The translations under genes were made by a program, and so were the position numbers. DNA of 64,000 nucleotides from Tipula vernalis (lineage: Eukaryota > Arthropoda > Insecta > Diptera > Tipulidae): NCBI GenBank assembly GCA_958295665.1, contig OY282560.1, positions 25,131,653-25,195,652 on the forward strand, written 5' to 3'. The notes under the pieces were generated by a model that saw only the letters and a list, made by a program, of their open reading frames with translations, was not told the DNA's origin and made no database searches. Shown piece after piece: positions 1 to 12,171 of this stretch (positions within the stretch are counted from its first letter, which is position 1; every line of letters starts with the position of its first letter).

Positions 1-3000
1 TTAATCCAATTAGTCAACATTGTATTCAAAAAAAATTCCAAACGATTGATTTCAAACTAAAACTAACAATTTATGTTCCTTAATAATCACATTACCAACC
101 ATTAATCATGATACCAAAATCTTGATATTTTGATAAAAAAAAAAAAGTTAACTTTTTTATTTTCTCGATTAATTTTCATAATTTTTCACCATCATATCCA
201 ATTTTTCTTTTCAGACATAAGGCAAATAAAACAATCTCAATTTTTCAACTCAATTTTTCTGTAATCAAATCACAAATATTAAACGATATCTAAAAAGTTT
301 TAATTGTTTTTTTCACAGGGGTTTCTAAAATAAACCAGCTTAGTATTAAAAGAGAATTAAAGCTTTTCGGTGACGCTTTAAAATGTCTTTAAAATGAAAT
401 ACACTGATTAACGAAAAATCGATGTTTTGTATAGCTGCTAAGCGGCTTAAAGACGATTTAATCTACAAAAAAATTAAGCTTTAATGGTAAAACGAAATTA
501 CAAAAATATTAAACCATTCGAAGAAATTTAAGGAAATGTAAGCTAAGATTTATGCTTGTTGTTCGTTAGAAATCAATTTAATCTTATTTTTGTATGGTTC
601 AGTACAAAATCTAATTTATGTTTATTTGGCAGCACACCAGAAATATTTTTAATTTAAAAATACAAAATAAAACTTCATGGATTTTCCAGCTTCACTTAAG
701 ATTTAGAATTTCCAAGCTTTACATTTTTTCAATTTATTTCATCAGATACATAAATAATTGAAACACTTACCCAATTCAGATTACTTATAGCTGAAGGGAA
801 AACATTTTTTTTTTTGGTTTTTCATCCACGATATTTCGTAATTAATTAGAATACTTTTGACAGGTAATATATTTTAAGTTCGATTTTATAAAACAAATTT
901 TGCAGAAAGGTGTGAAACCGCAGGTTTACCATATGGTGTACGAAATCGGCTGCTATTGTCGTAAATTATTTACAAAACGAGTTTGTGCCATAAAAAAGGT
1001 TGATTAGTGTTCAATGTCATTTTGTCGTAAACACCATACCATAAAAACAATCATTTTATGTGAACTAAATTTAATTAAATCGTTACAACAATCGAATGGA
1101 AAATTATAATTAAATTAATGGTAACCTACCTGTACGTTCAAAAACACATATACAAAATTTTAGGAAAGTCGATGGAAATCATTAAAACCAATATTGTGAT
1201 ATTAGTGGTAAACCAAAATACTGTAATGTGTTCAAATATGTTCATATGTTCGTATAAAGAATTTTAATAGTCAAAATCAATAATGTGTTTGGTTAATAGG
1301 AAAATGAGTTTATGTGTGTGACAGTATTTTATACAGCCTGCATATTAGTCGATGTGAACATTTTTTTATACAGATTCGACTTGTCATCCGGAAAATTATC
1401 AATTATACTAAAAATATTTTCCATCCACTTGCCAGGCCCAAATACAATTGTATTTCTTTACTTATCCATAAACCGCAAACCACAATACGTACACATTTAC
1501 ATGTATTAGAGAAAATTTAATTTTACTGTTTGAAATTCGCAATGAATTGAAATGACACAATAAAATAAAATTACCATAATCGATAAGGAAAAGCAAATGA
1601 ATGTACTCACATATGAAATTAGATTTTATGCATTTGTCTAACGACCCTTCCTCTAAATTATATTGATTCAGTTCTATAGTCGTTCACTCAAAGTTGTTCT
1701 CAAAAATTCGGCCTAACATCTCAAATATAAAATGTCTAAAATACATTTGGTGCTGAACACCTTATGTATGAGAAAAATTAATTTCTTTTTAGCAAATCTA
1801 ATTTTTTGTTTTATTATTTGTGCTTATGGACCAAAGTATTATTCGCAGGGTCCTGCAATATTTAATGAATTCTGGCCATCTTTTTATTAAGAAAGTCTAT
1901 CCCTGCTTCAAATAGAACTTTAGCGATTACGCACCAATTTCAATTCATTTTGATATCTGACTTATAACCAACATATTTGATGATCATTGTATTAGTTGTA
2001 GTACGTCCAAATGATGAATGAAGTTAGTGGGGTTGAAACTCTTCTAGAGAAGATTTAACCACACACCTATTCTGTAATCGTAACTGAAAATGTATAACTG
2101 TGCCACGACCTGCGAAAAATTGAGATACTTGTTATTCTGTGTATATCATAGTCCAAAATATCGGCAATGTTTGTGTGACTGCAATAGACAACGGTAACAG
2201 AACACATGTTGCATACATATTTATTATCTTTATAGATTCGTACCAATGATATGAGACGATCCTCACTGTATAACCTAAGGGATGCTCTTAAAGATAAAGG
2301 GCTGACCATTGTCACAGTTGTTTGAGAATAAATAAATTTAACGAATTTTTGGCTCAATCAAATTCATCAACAAGAAAAAGTTTATTCCAAAAAAGCAAGA
2401 AAGGGTTACGAAACCCAGGTTATATTTCCAAAATTTTCGATAATTTTTCACATTTTTGAAGACTGTTGAAGCCTATTCTAATTTCAAAGATGTTAACCTC
2501 AATCAAGTCAAAATTCCTTATTTCAATATTATAATTTTAGTACTTTTGTATTTAGATCCTAAATTTCTAATGTTTAGGTTTTATTTTCGTTAATCCTATT
2601 GTCGAGTCGATTATTAAAAGTAGGCTAAGCACCCCACGAGAAAAGATTTAAAATTGATGCTACTGATAAACTGGAACTTGCCTCTAATGCGACGAAAGAA
2701 AATTTAGCAATCAGGATAAAGATTAGGATCAAAAAATTGTTACAACAACAAATCGGTCATCAGTTGACATCGCTCAACATTTTGAAAACCAAAAAATCAA
2801 ATTGTTCAAAAATCAAATCATTACCCTCCCCTTTTCTGTTTAGGCTTGCCAGTCTTTTAAACGTGATGTGGCTTCCAAAAGACGACAGCATTTTTCCAGA
2901 AACTTAAGTTAATCTAAAGCCGGTTGGTTAAACCTTTTAAAGTATACTTGTAGTCTCATAAATAATGTGCTTAACAATTAAGTGAGCTTATTGTGATGTG

Positions 3001-3100
3001 TTTCATTCGATTTTTTATATAATTAGAAGAATAATTTTATAGGGATATTGAGAGTTCTGCCTCCAAAAATTCGATTTTTGATTTTGAGATTTAATTTCTG
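1..3100. other. AT-rich non-coding DNA, nothing recognised
   Basis: This stretch is AT-rich and frequently stop-interrupted in all frames. The longest open frames are under 100 codons (for example 2067-2357 on the minus strand), and none shows a domain, signal peptide or splice context that I recognise. It could be intergenic or intronic; the sequence alone does not decide. Confidence 0.6.
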
Positions 3101-3109
3101 CTTATTAAA

Positions 3110-4620
3110 AGGTATCGGATATTCCAGCACAATAACGATAGTGTTTTTTATGTTAACTTCGAAGAGGCTTTTTCCAAAATTTATGTCTCTGAAAAAAAAA
3201 TCTTCGAACCATTAAACAAAAGGGATTTCATCGCGAAAATTTAATTTGGAAAGCTTGGGTAAGTTTTGGCCACATTTTAGTAAACTAAATATTATCCCAT
3301 AATTATTTCGTTGGAGAAAATATAAATGTTTTAGTGAGGAAAGACTAAGCATGAAATAAAGACGGGGCCTAAAATGGCATTTGCTACCCGACTTCTTAAT
3401 CTCTAAACAATTTAAAACTATAGCCTTATCAAGAAATTACGAGAAATAAGGGTTAAAATCAGCCACAACAAAATTCAATTCATTTTTATTTTTAAGGACA
3501 AAACCCATTTTTTTTAAGTTTCGAACACTTTTTACTGGATTTACACGAGTTTATTTTTTCGACTCGAATTCGAACCTCAGTTTGCAATAACTAGCAAAGC
3601 CACATCAAAATTATGAATTCAAGCAACAAAGGTGATCGGATCAAGTAACAAACCAGTTTAGCCTAACTTATGTATTAAAACTTTCTTAAAATTTAGCCAA
3701 AATCAATATTTAAAAAAAGCCTTTTCGAAATGAAGCTTTCTTGCTAAGTTCCCACACGTTTCAATTTCGGCGTTCAAGAAATAATTATGAGAATTTAGTG
3801 CGAAATGTTCAATCTGAAAAGGCCTTTTTAAATTTTAATTCCAGTTAGAAAAAAATATCGAAAACATTAAATAAAACGGTATTCATCCCGAAAAATTATC
3901 TGTGGAGAAAATGATTGAGAACAGACTGCATTTTAGGAAACTAATTATTTCTTGATAATTTAGTTGGCCAAAATATTTATTTAAATATAGCGAATAAAAA
4001 CCGTGAAGTCAAATTTCAATTTCTATATATCTTGCGCCGATCTCAGAACTTTTTCTTTGAAATAGCATATAGTAAACGACTTCTTAACCCTTAGACAATT
4101 TAAAATCCGAGCCTCATTAAGAAATCATGGGCGTAATGGTGCAAATAAAATACACCATCTTACAAATAATTAAACACAACACTGATAATTAAACACAACA
4201 CTTACAACTAAAACATTTCGAAAATTCTAGCGCTGATTTCAGAAATGTTTCCCTAAAACGGTGTAAGGTATCCGACTTATGAAGCCCTGAACAAAATTAA
4301 CCACAATATCTTATATAATATATAAAACTAAACTAATCTATTTTGAAAATTTCTTAAGCCAATCTCAGAGAAGTCTTTGATAATTTAAAACACAAGCTTC
4401 ATTGAGAAAATACGGAAGTTAAGAGTGAGAATTAACCACAACGTCTTACAAAATACTTAAAACTAAATAGAGTTATTTTCGAAATTTAGTGTGTGACATC
4501 CAACTCCCTATTCTTTAGCCAATTTAAAACCTGAGCCTTGTTAAGAAATCACCGGCCTACGAAAACTTGACCTCCGGCGAAATTTTCATCTCGAAAAGGC
4601 TTTTTTAATAAGTCTCATGT
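3110..4620. repeat. Diverged direct repeats, about 650-780 bp apart
   Basis: Similar blocks recur in the same orientation. A block containing GAAAAGGC followed by T-rich sequence occurs near 3160, 3816 and 4592. A second block, built around a CAATTTAAAA core followed by GAGCCT-like sequence and AAGAAAT, occurs near 3389-3447, 4078-4132, 4379-4420 and 4500-4553. The copies are strongly diverged, with indels, so unit length varies. No coding potential is visible. They look like an old tandem duplication of non-coding DNA; a degraded dispersed repeat is the alternative. Confidence 0.45.
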
Positions 4621-4972
4621 TATCTTGTGAGCCACTGATTTTGGAAGATAAAAAGACTTTCCGAAATGAACATTTCTTTGATATTCATATTTATATTAAT
4701 TGAGAATTTCCAAAATACATGAACCTGATAAGCATACCAGACCAACCGTCAATTTCATATCGGCTCCAGCTTACAAAATCGCAAAATTGATTATACCAAC
4801 AAATATCCGTTGCTCCCTCTCTCTCAGCAGTTTATAGCGAAAGAGACGGTGTTGCTCGACTAATATAACCTAAGGCTACTTTGTTCTAACTGAGATTCAA
4901 AAGTCACCTGACCAATATTTCTGAATAAAGATATTAATATTGGGTTTGTGTTTTTGGGACAGACCAGATACC

Positions 4973-5042
4973 ACTTCTACTAATATTTTCGAGCCCTATG
5001 AACAGATACCAGTTCATAAGGCTTGAAAATATTAGTAGAAGT
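4973..5042. repeat. Near-perfect hairpin, 31-nt arms, 8-nt loop
   Basis: The left arm (4973-5003) and right arm (5012-5042) are reverse complements apart from two transitions, both of which would be G:U pairs in RNA of one strand. The arms begin ACTTCTACTAATATTTTC and end AGTAGAAGT. The loop is AGATACCA. There is no recognisable TIR or target-site duplication outside the arms. It could be a small foldback element, a precursor-like hairpin, or a chance inverted duplication. Confidence 0.7.
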
Positions 5043-5467
5043 TTACTAAGTTCCTACATTCCCTCTGTAGGAAGAAGAATCAATGTTAGTAAAGATTTAA
5101 GAATCTAAAATCATTCGACATGCTCCTTTCTGAACTCTGTCTGACGAAATGATTAATGAAAAATCAAAAAAAAAAATCGGCGATTTAATGTATAAGGAAC
5201 GAAAGTTCATCCATCCACCACCATAGGAATTATTAATTTTTATTAGAAATTATGGGGAGGCCGTAAATCACTTTAACAAAATGGGGTTTTGTTTAACACA
5301 TAAATGAAAAATTCTAAATTTTCTAAATTTCAAATTTTTTTTCTAATTCTAAGGGTAGAAATGTCGGAGCTATCAACTCTATTTACGAAACATTCGCACT
5401 GCCCACATGTAGCAACATTTATACTTTGCATGGAAAAATGGTAGATGCGTTTTAAGGGTCATTTGCA

Positions 5468-5610
5468 GATAATCGTAATTCTAACCAGCAAGCGGCAACC
5501 TAAAAATATTTCTCCAACTGTCACAAGAAAATGTTCTGTAAACAGTATCAACATTGAAAACTGAAGAAATATCATAATTTTAAGTTGCCGGTTGTTAGTC
5601 ATAATTATTC
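5468..5610. repeat. Imperfect inverted repeat, possible MITE
   Basis: The left arm (about 5468-5512) is complementary to the right arm (about 5566-5610), with mismatches and a few indels. Shared landmarks are ATAAT, CTAAC, GGCAAC, TAAAA and ATATTTC read inward from the left. The central part is about 50 nt and has no coding potential. The layout resembles a short, old, non-autonomous DNA transposon, but no clean target-site duplication is visible. Confidence 0.45.
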
Positions 5611-6851
5611 GGAACTTCTGGCTAAACGAAGATTGAAAGCGCTTTATTTCCCAAATTTTAATTTGTTTGGACGTAGAAATCTAAATTTTTCATTGCAATG
5701 TGATAATTAATCAAAGCGCTTTTCAATAAAATAAATTGCAATATCTACAGGAGTAAGGTTCAATCGGTAGCTCGCGAGCTCTTGGTAGCCCAATATTTCA
5801 CCAAAAAATTTTAAATTTGTAAAAAATTTACTTGACGTTTCACAAAATTCCCCGTTCATAAAAGAATGTCGTGTATTGGCCACACCTCCATTTTTTATAT
5901 TGTTTGTACTAATTTGGTGAATTATTGTAAGAGTACCTATCCAGGTAAATATTTATTGTTTATATATTCGTATTATGCAAATTAATATATAAACCTGCAT
6001 AACGTAAAGAATTTTATTATCCTTATCTAGTATACAGTACGTACATTTTCTGCATATAGTCGAGATTTATTTTTATAATCGCTTTTAATGGCAAAAAATT
6101 GAGGATTTATTTTTTAAAAAAATCACTGTAGAATACAATAATTAAAAATGAATCAATTAGCGAATTTACAGTAGGATACAATAACTACTATCAGCAAATA
6201 CTTCAGAAAATTGCTTCCCAAAATTTTAACTCTCCCAAGCTTTCAATTTTTTCTCATAATACAGGCCAATTCTACAGCAGGAAAAAACTAATACAAACTT
6301 GAAAATATTTAAGCAAAATCTTTAAGTCCTAAAATGTCGTTAAAGTTGAAGTAAAAAAACCAATTATAAATATCCGTCTCGTTCATCGAATGCAGATTGC
6401 AAATATACGCCATGTACAGCGACCAACAATAATAAAAACAAAATTCTAACTTAACTCGATTTTCCGCTTTAATTAAATTATATACATTGAAAAGGTTATA
6501 AGGATAAGGAATTTTGTTATCTTTAAATTTAATTTTATTTTTCGCTGCTATACAAAGTCGATCATGGCTAAATTGTATCATTAATCTTGTGTTCAATGTA
6601 GACTTGTGATATAATTTTGCCTTTTATGTAATTTTTTGTCGATTTTTAATTTTTAATTAATAACAAGAATAATGAAGTTTTTTTGTCCACAATCTAATAT
6701 ATTTAAAGGGGGCCCTTTCCTTTAAATTTTATAAATGCTGTCAAAATATTATTTTTTTTCTTTGTAAATGACTTTAATAAAATAATAACGATTTAATTAC
6801 TTCCTTAATAAATAATTGAAATCTAATTAAGTGCGGATGGAATGGGTAACG
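5611..6851. other. AT-rich non-coding DNA
   Basis: The region is AT-rich, with short A and T runs. A 95-codon open frame on the minus strand (6309-6596) has no recognisable domain and is biased to F, Y, N, I and K, as expected from AT-rich non-coding sequence. I see no RNA gene or element boundary here. Confidence 0.5.
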
Positions 6852-6869
6852 CGCGCACACACACACACC
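6852..6869. repeat. Short (CA)n microsatellite
   Basis: An alternating purine-pyrimidine run starts GCGCGCACAC and continues as CA dinucleotides before ending in CCC. It is only about 18 bp long. Confidence 0.8.
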
Positions 6870-7120
6870 CTCGTTTTAATGTTATTATGCCGTTGCCAAA
6901 ATTAAAGTATTCTCATGACACAAAACGGCAAAAATAAAAAAATTAAAGGAGATCAGCGATAGAATAGAAAATTTGTAACAGGAAGAAAATAAATTGATTT
7001 TTCGCAAAGTGTGATTTAAGATTTTTTTTTAGGCCAATTGTAAAATATTTATACAGGTCACCAACAGGTATTTTTATTTTACGAGAGAATTTTTCTTCTA
7101 AATAATGTATGTATTGACGA

Positions 7121-7348
7121 CTAACTATATAAAGGCAACGTTCTTCCTGCGTACTCGTCATGAAATGCTCCGGTTAAAATACCTCGTTCAGTTCTAAGTT
7201 CGAGGTTTCTTATCGAACTGAAATCGGTTTGATAAAAAATGCCTATATAATTGAAATTTAATACAATACTAGCGGGAGGACTACTTAAATTTTGTTTTAA
7301 ATTAAATAGGTTACATTTAATCACTAAAATAACGATAAACCATTTCAT
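7121..7348 (-). CDS. Doubtful small ORF with a hydrophobic N terminus
   Basis: This 75-codon frame starts with a Lys-Trp-hydrophobic stretch that could act as a signal peptide. The rest has no recognised family. A second minus-strand frame (6943-7161, 72 codons) overlaps its 3' end in another register. The pair could be remnants of a single split gene, a first exon, or chance ORFs in AT-rich DNA. Sequences resembling 5' splice donors exist near the overlap, but nothing else supports splicing. I assign no function. Confidence 0.12.
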   Translation of the reverse strand: MKWFIVILVIKCNLFNLKQNLSSPPASIVLNFNYIGIFYQTDFSSIRNLELRTERGILTGAFHDEYAGRTLPLYS

Positions 7349-7402
7349 AATAGCTTTTATTCATTCATTCTTCCTTCAGCGACTTTTTTAAATTCAAAAA
7401 TA

Positions 7403-7471
7403 AATCATATTGCTCAAAATCTACGAATATTTTCTAGAAAAAAAAATGACCTATTTTTGAGCAATATGATT
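7403..7471. repeat. Perfect 17-bp inverted repeat
   Basis: AATCATATTGCTCAAAA at 7403-7419 is matched by its exact reverse complement at 7455-7471. The 35-nt spacer is A- and T-rich. It could form a stem-loop or cruciform. No flanking duplication was recognised. Confidence 0.7.
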
Positions 7472-7957
7472 GACTTAAAAAATCTCAGAAGGCAACCACA
7501 AAATCCTTTTAGTTTTAACTTCGTCCGAAAATCTCTTTGTTGTTTTTACAACGGGAAATATTTTTTTGTATGCTTGTGTCAGTATTTCATTGTATATGTA
7601 TTTATGCTTTTGTCATTCAATAAAATTTAAATATTATTGTTAACAAAATGAATGACAAGTTTTCTATTAAAGTCGAATAAATATTCATGCGCTTCCTAAA
7701 ATTCGCATGTATGTATAGAAATGCTGGCACAGACAAATACTGTCAAAAAATACAGTTTAAACAATTAATTTCCTTGAAGGAAATTTTTTGTTTTAGTACT
7801 ATTGTAAAAATAACAATCAAAAAACACCTAGGCATTAGTAATTTCAATGTTAGTAGTGCATTTGTACAGGTTCTATCGCAATTTAGGAGTGAGGCAGTGA
7901 TGTCTTCAGTATAAAGGTCTACGTCATAAAATCAAATGTCAAAGGTCACTGCTACCT

Positions 7958-7970
7958 AGGTCAAAGGTCA
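7958..7970 (+). promoter_or_regulatory. Sequence matching a DR1 nuclear-receptor site
   Basis: The 13-mer AGGTCAAAGGTCA is the textbook direct repeat with 1-bp spacing bound by HNF4/RXR(USP)-type receptors. Partial half-sites (TCAAAGGTCA, TCAAATGTCA, ATCAAAGG) surround it between 7930 and 8000. It lies at the edge of the AAAGTT repeat field, so it may simply be part of a degenerate short repeat. No gene is near enough to support a regulatory role. Confidence 0.15.
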
Positions 7971-8849
7971 AATGTTAAAGGTAGATATCAAAGGCATTTA
8001 ATAGCAAAACGGTTTTAGCAATGGAATAAAACATCCGGTTAATAATTTCGCGTCATCGTGAATGACATCAAAATATTGATATTGCCTAAAAAGTTAAACT
8101 TAAAGTTTCAAGTTAAAAAGATAAAAAGTCAAAAAGGTAAAGTTAAAAATTTAAGGTTAAAAAGTTAAAGTGGAAAGTTAAAGTTAAAAAACTACAAAGT
8201 AAAAGCAAAAAATTTAAAGTTAAAAACTTAAAAATTTAAAGTTAAAAAATTGAAGATAAAAAAACCAAATTAAAAAGTCACAGTTAAAAATATAAAATTA
8301 AAAAGTTAAAGTTAAAAATTTTAAGCTAAAATGTTAAAGTGAAAAGGTAAAGTTAAAGCTATAAAGTTAAAAAGTTAAAATTTTAATTTAATATTATAAA
8401 TTTCAAGTTAAATAATTTAAATTAAAAAGTTAAAATTAAAAAGGTAAACTTTAAAGTTAAAGTTAAAAATTAAAGTGTAAAATAAAAAAGTTAAAAAGTT
8501 AAAATTAAAAAGTTAAAGATAAAATGTTAAACTTTAAAAGTTGAAGTTAAAAAGTTTAAGTTAAAAAGTTAAAGTTAAAAAGTTAAAGTTAAAAAATTAA
8601 AGTTAAAAAGTTAAAAATAAAAGGTTACATTTAAAAAGTTCAAGTTAAAATGTTAAAGTTAAAAAGTTAAAGTTTAAAAGTTAATGTTAAGATCTTAAAG
8701 GGAAAAGGTCAAGTTGAAGTTACAAAGTTAAAAAGTTCAAGTTAAAAAGTTGAAGTTAAAATTTAAAGTTAAAAAATTTAAAGGTAACAAGTTAAAATTA
8801 AATAATTAAAGTTTTAAAGTTAAAATCAAAATGTTAAAAAGTTAAAGTT

Positions 8850-9569
8850 AAAGTTTAAAAGTTTAAAAGTTTAAAAGTTTAAAAGTTTAAAAGTTTAAAA
8901 GTTTAAAAGTTTAAAAGTTTAAAAGTTTAAAAGTTTAAAAGTTTAAAAGTTTAAAAGTTTAAAAGTTTAAGAGTTTAATAGTTTAAAAGTTTAAAAGTTT
9001 AAAAGTTTAAAAGTTTAAAAGTTTAAAAGTTTAAAAGTTTAAAAGCTTAAAAGTTTAAAAGTTTAAAAGTTTAAAAATTTAAAAGTTTAAAAGTTTAAAA
9101 GTTTAAAAGTTTAAAAGTTTAAAAGTTTGAAAGTTTAAAAGTTTAAAAGTTTAAAAGTTTAAAAGTTTAAAAGTTTAAAAGTTTAAAAGTTTAAAAGTTT
9201 AAAAGTTTAAAAGTTTAAAAGTTTAAAAGTTTAAAAGTTTAAAAGTTTAAAAGTTTAAAAGTTTAAAAGTTTAAAAGTTTAAAAGTTTAAAAGTTTAAAA
9301 GTTTAAAAGTTTAAAAGTTTAAAAGTTTAAAAGTTTAAAAGTTTAAAAGTTTAAAAGTTTAAAAGTTTAAAAGTTTAAAAGTTTAAAAGTTTAAAAGTTT
9401 AAAAGTTTAAAAGTTTAAAAGTTTAAAAGTTTAAAAGTTTAAAAGTTTAAAAGTTTAAAAGTTTAAAAGTTTAAAAGTTTAAAAGTTTAATAGTTTAATA
9501 GTTTAAAAGTTTAAAAGTTTAAAAGTTTAAAAGTTTAAAAGTTTAAAAGTTTAAAAGTTTAAAAGTTTA
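8850..9569. repeat. Homogeneous 8-bp array (GTTTAAAA)n
   Basis: About 90 head-to-tail copies of GTTTAAAA, with only scattered single-base changes (for example near 8965-8980, 9045, 9077, 9128 and 9490). The unit contains the self-complementary hexamer TTTAAA. Its regularity contrasts with the diverged 6-12 bp repeats on either side, which indicates recent expansion by slippage or unequal exchange. Confidence 0.97.
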
Positions 9570-10475
9570 AGTAACAAGTTAAAGTTAAAAAGTTAAACTT
9601 AAAAATTTAAAGTTAATAATTATTGGTGAAAAGTTAAAGTTAAAGTTTAAAATTGAAGTAAAGTTTAAGAGTTAATGTTGAAAAGTTAAAGTTAAAAAGT
9701 TAAAGTTAAAAAGTTAAAGTTAAAATGTTAAAGTTAGAAAGTTAAAGTTAAAAGTTAAAGTTAAAATTTAATGTTAAAAATTGAAAAATTTAAAGTTACA
9801 AAATTGATGTTAAAAAGTTAAAGTTAAATAGCAAAGTTAAAATTCACAGCAAAAAAGTTATAGTGAAAAGTTAAAAAGTTAAAGTTAAAAAGTTAAAATT
9901 ATAAAGTTAAGGTGAACAGTAAAAAAGTTAAAAAGTTAAAATTAAAATGTTGAAGTTAAAAAGATAAAGTTAAAACTTTAAAGTTAAAAAGTTCTAGTGA
10001 AAAGTTAAAGTTAAAGTTACAATGTTAATGTTAAAAGTTAAGGTTAACAAGTTAAAGTGAAAAGGTTAAAGTTACAAAGTTTATATGTTAAAATTTAAAG
10101 GTTAAAAAGTTAAAGTTAAAAAGATTATGTTGAAAAGTTAAAATTGAAAATCTAAAGTTTAAATTTTAAAGTGAAAAGGTCAAAATAAAGTTATAAAGTT
10201 AAAGAGTTAAAATTAAAAAGTTAAAGCTAGAATGTTAAAGTTAAAAAGTTTAAGTTAAAGTAAAAATGTTACAGTTAAACAACTTAAAGGTAACAAGTTA
10301 AAATTAAATAATTAAAGTTTAAAAGTTAAAATTAAAATGGTAAAAAGTGAAAGTTAAAGTTTGAAAGTTTAAAGTTTAAAAGTTAAAGTAACAAGTTAAA
10401 GTTAAAATGTTAAAGTTAAAAATTTTAAGTTAAAAGTTATAGTAAAAAATTAAAGTTAAAGTTAAAGTTTAAAAC

Positions 10476-10795
10476 TTTTGATGAAGTGATAAGCTACCTC
10501 AGCTCAACATTACTAAGAAATTGTCCCTACATCTCAACACCGGCAGCACTTTTTCCCGCTAGCTACAGTGAGAGGTAAGAATGGTTGTGGATGTTGGTGT
10601 GAGAGGACTAGAGACCTTGGTATACTGCTTTAAGGGGTTTGTGAGTGTGGAAATAAATTTAGAAAAACTTGGCCACTAGGACCAGTCACTCAATAACAAC
10701 AGGGTATACAAGGAATATGGGTTTTGGTGCCGGAGTTTTACCACTCCAGTACAGAGAGAGAAATAATGGAATTAGCCCATCATTATGTCTACTTT
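10476..10795. other. Unique 320-bp island inside the short-repeat field
   Basis: Sequence of balanced composition interrupts the C-poor repeats abruptly on both sides. It contains normal C and G content, for example ACCGGCAGCACT and GGTGCCGGAG. Translation in all frames gives no domain that I recognise. No TIR, poly(A) or target duplication is obvious. It may be a fragment of a mobile element or the residue of the original locus around which repeats expanded. Confidence 0.6.
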
Positions 10796-11021
10796 AAAAA
10801 TTAGAGAAAAGTTAAAAATTAAAAATTAAAAGTTAAAGTTAAAAAGATAAAGTTAAACATTTACAGTTAAAAAGTTAAAATAAAAAAGTTAAAGTCAAAA
10901 AATAAAGTTATAAATTTAAAGTTAGAAAGTTATAGTGAAAAGTTAAAGTTCAAGTTACAAAGTTACAGTTAAAAGTTAAGGTTAACAAGTTAAAGTAACA
11001 AGGCTTATGTTTCAAAGTTTA

Positions 11022-11396
11022 TAAGTTAAAAGTTAAAAGTTAAAAGTTAAAGTTAAAGTTAAAAGTAAAAGTTAAAAGTTAAAAGTTAAAAGTTAAAAGT
11101 TAAAGTTAAAAGTTAAAAGTTAAAAGTTAAAAGTTAAAAGTTAAAAGTTAAAAGTTAAAAGTTAAAAGTTAAAAGTTAAAAGTTAAAAGTTAAAAGTTAA
11201 AAGTTAAAAGTTAAAAGTTAAAAGTTAAAAGTTAAAAGTTAAAAGTTAAAAGTTAAAAGTTAAAAGTTAAAAGTTAAAAGTTAAAAGTTAAAAGTTAAAA
11301 GTTAAAAGTTAAAAGTTAAAAGTTAAAAGTTAAAAGTTAAAAGTTAAAAGTTAAAAGTTAAAAGTTAAAAGTTAAAAGTTAAAAGTTAAAAGTTAA
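11022..11396. repeat. Homogeneous 7-bp array (GTTAAAA)n
   Basis: About 53 nearly perfect copies of GTTAAAA. Downstream to about 12010 the array becomes an alternation of 6-bp GTTAAA and 7-bp GTTAAAA units, giving local 13-bp periodicity. It sits in the same repeat field as the 8-bp block but has a different unit length. Confidence 0.95.
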
Positions 11397-12171
11397 AGTT
11401 AAAAGTTAAACTTAAAAGTTAAAGTTAAAAGTTAAAGTTAAAATTTAAAGTTAAAAGTTAAAGTTAAAGTTAAAAGTTAAAAGTTAAAGTTAAAGTTAAA
11501 AGTTAAAGTTAAAAGTTAAAGTTAAAAGTTAAAGTTAAAAGTTAAAGTTAAAAGTTAAAGTTAAAAGTTAAAGTTAAAAGTTAAAGTTAAAAGTTAAAAG
11601 TTAAAGTTAAAAGTTAAAGTTAAAAGTTAAAGTTAAAGTTAAAGTTAAAAGTTAAAAGTTAAAGTTAAAAGTTAAAGTTAAAAGTTAAAGTTAAAGTTAA
11701 AGTTAAAGTTAAAAGTTAAAGTTAAAAGTTAAAGTTAAAGTTAAAAGTTAAAGTTAAAGTTAAAAGTTAAAGTTAAAAGTTAAAGTTAAAAGTTAAAGTT
11801 AAAAGTTAAAGTTAAAAGTTAAAAGTTAAAAGTTAAAAGTTAAAAGTTAAAAGTTAAAAGTTAAAGTTAAAAGTTAAAGTTAAAAGTTAAAGTTAAAAGT
11901 TAAAGTTAAAAGTTAAAGTTAAAAGTTAAAGTTAAAAGTTAAAAGTTAAAAGTTAAAGTTAAAGTTAAAAGTTAAAAGTTAAAGTTAAAAGTTAAAGTTA
12001 AAAGTTAAAGTTAAAAAATAAAGTTAAAAGTTAAAGTTAAAAATCTAAAGTTTAAATAAAAAAGTAAAAAGGTCAAGTTAAAGTTATAAAGTTAAAAATT
12101 AAAATTAAAAAGTTAAAGCTAAAATGTTAAAGTTTAAATGTTAAAATTAAAAAGTTGAAGTTAAGAAGTTA

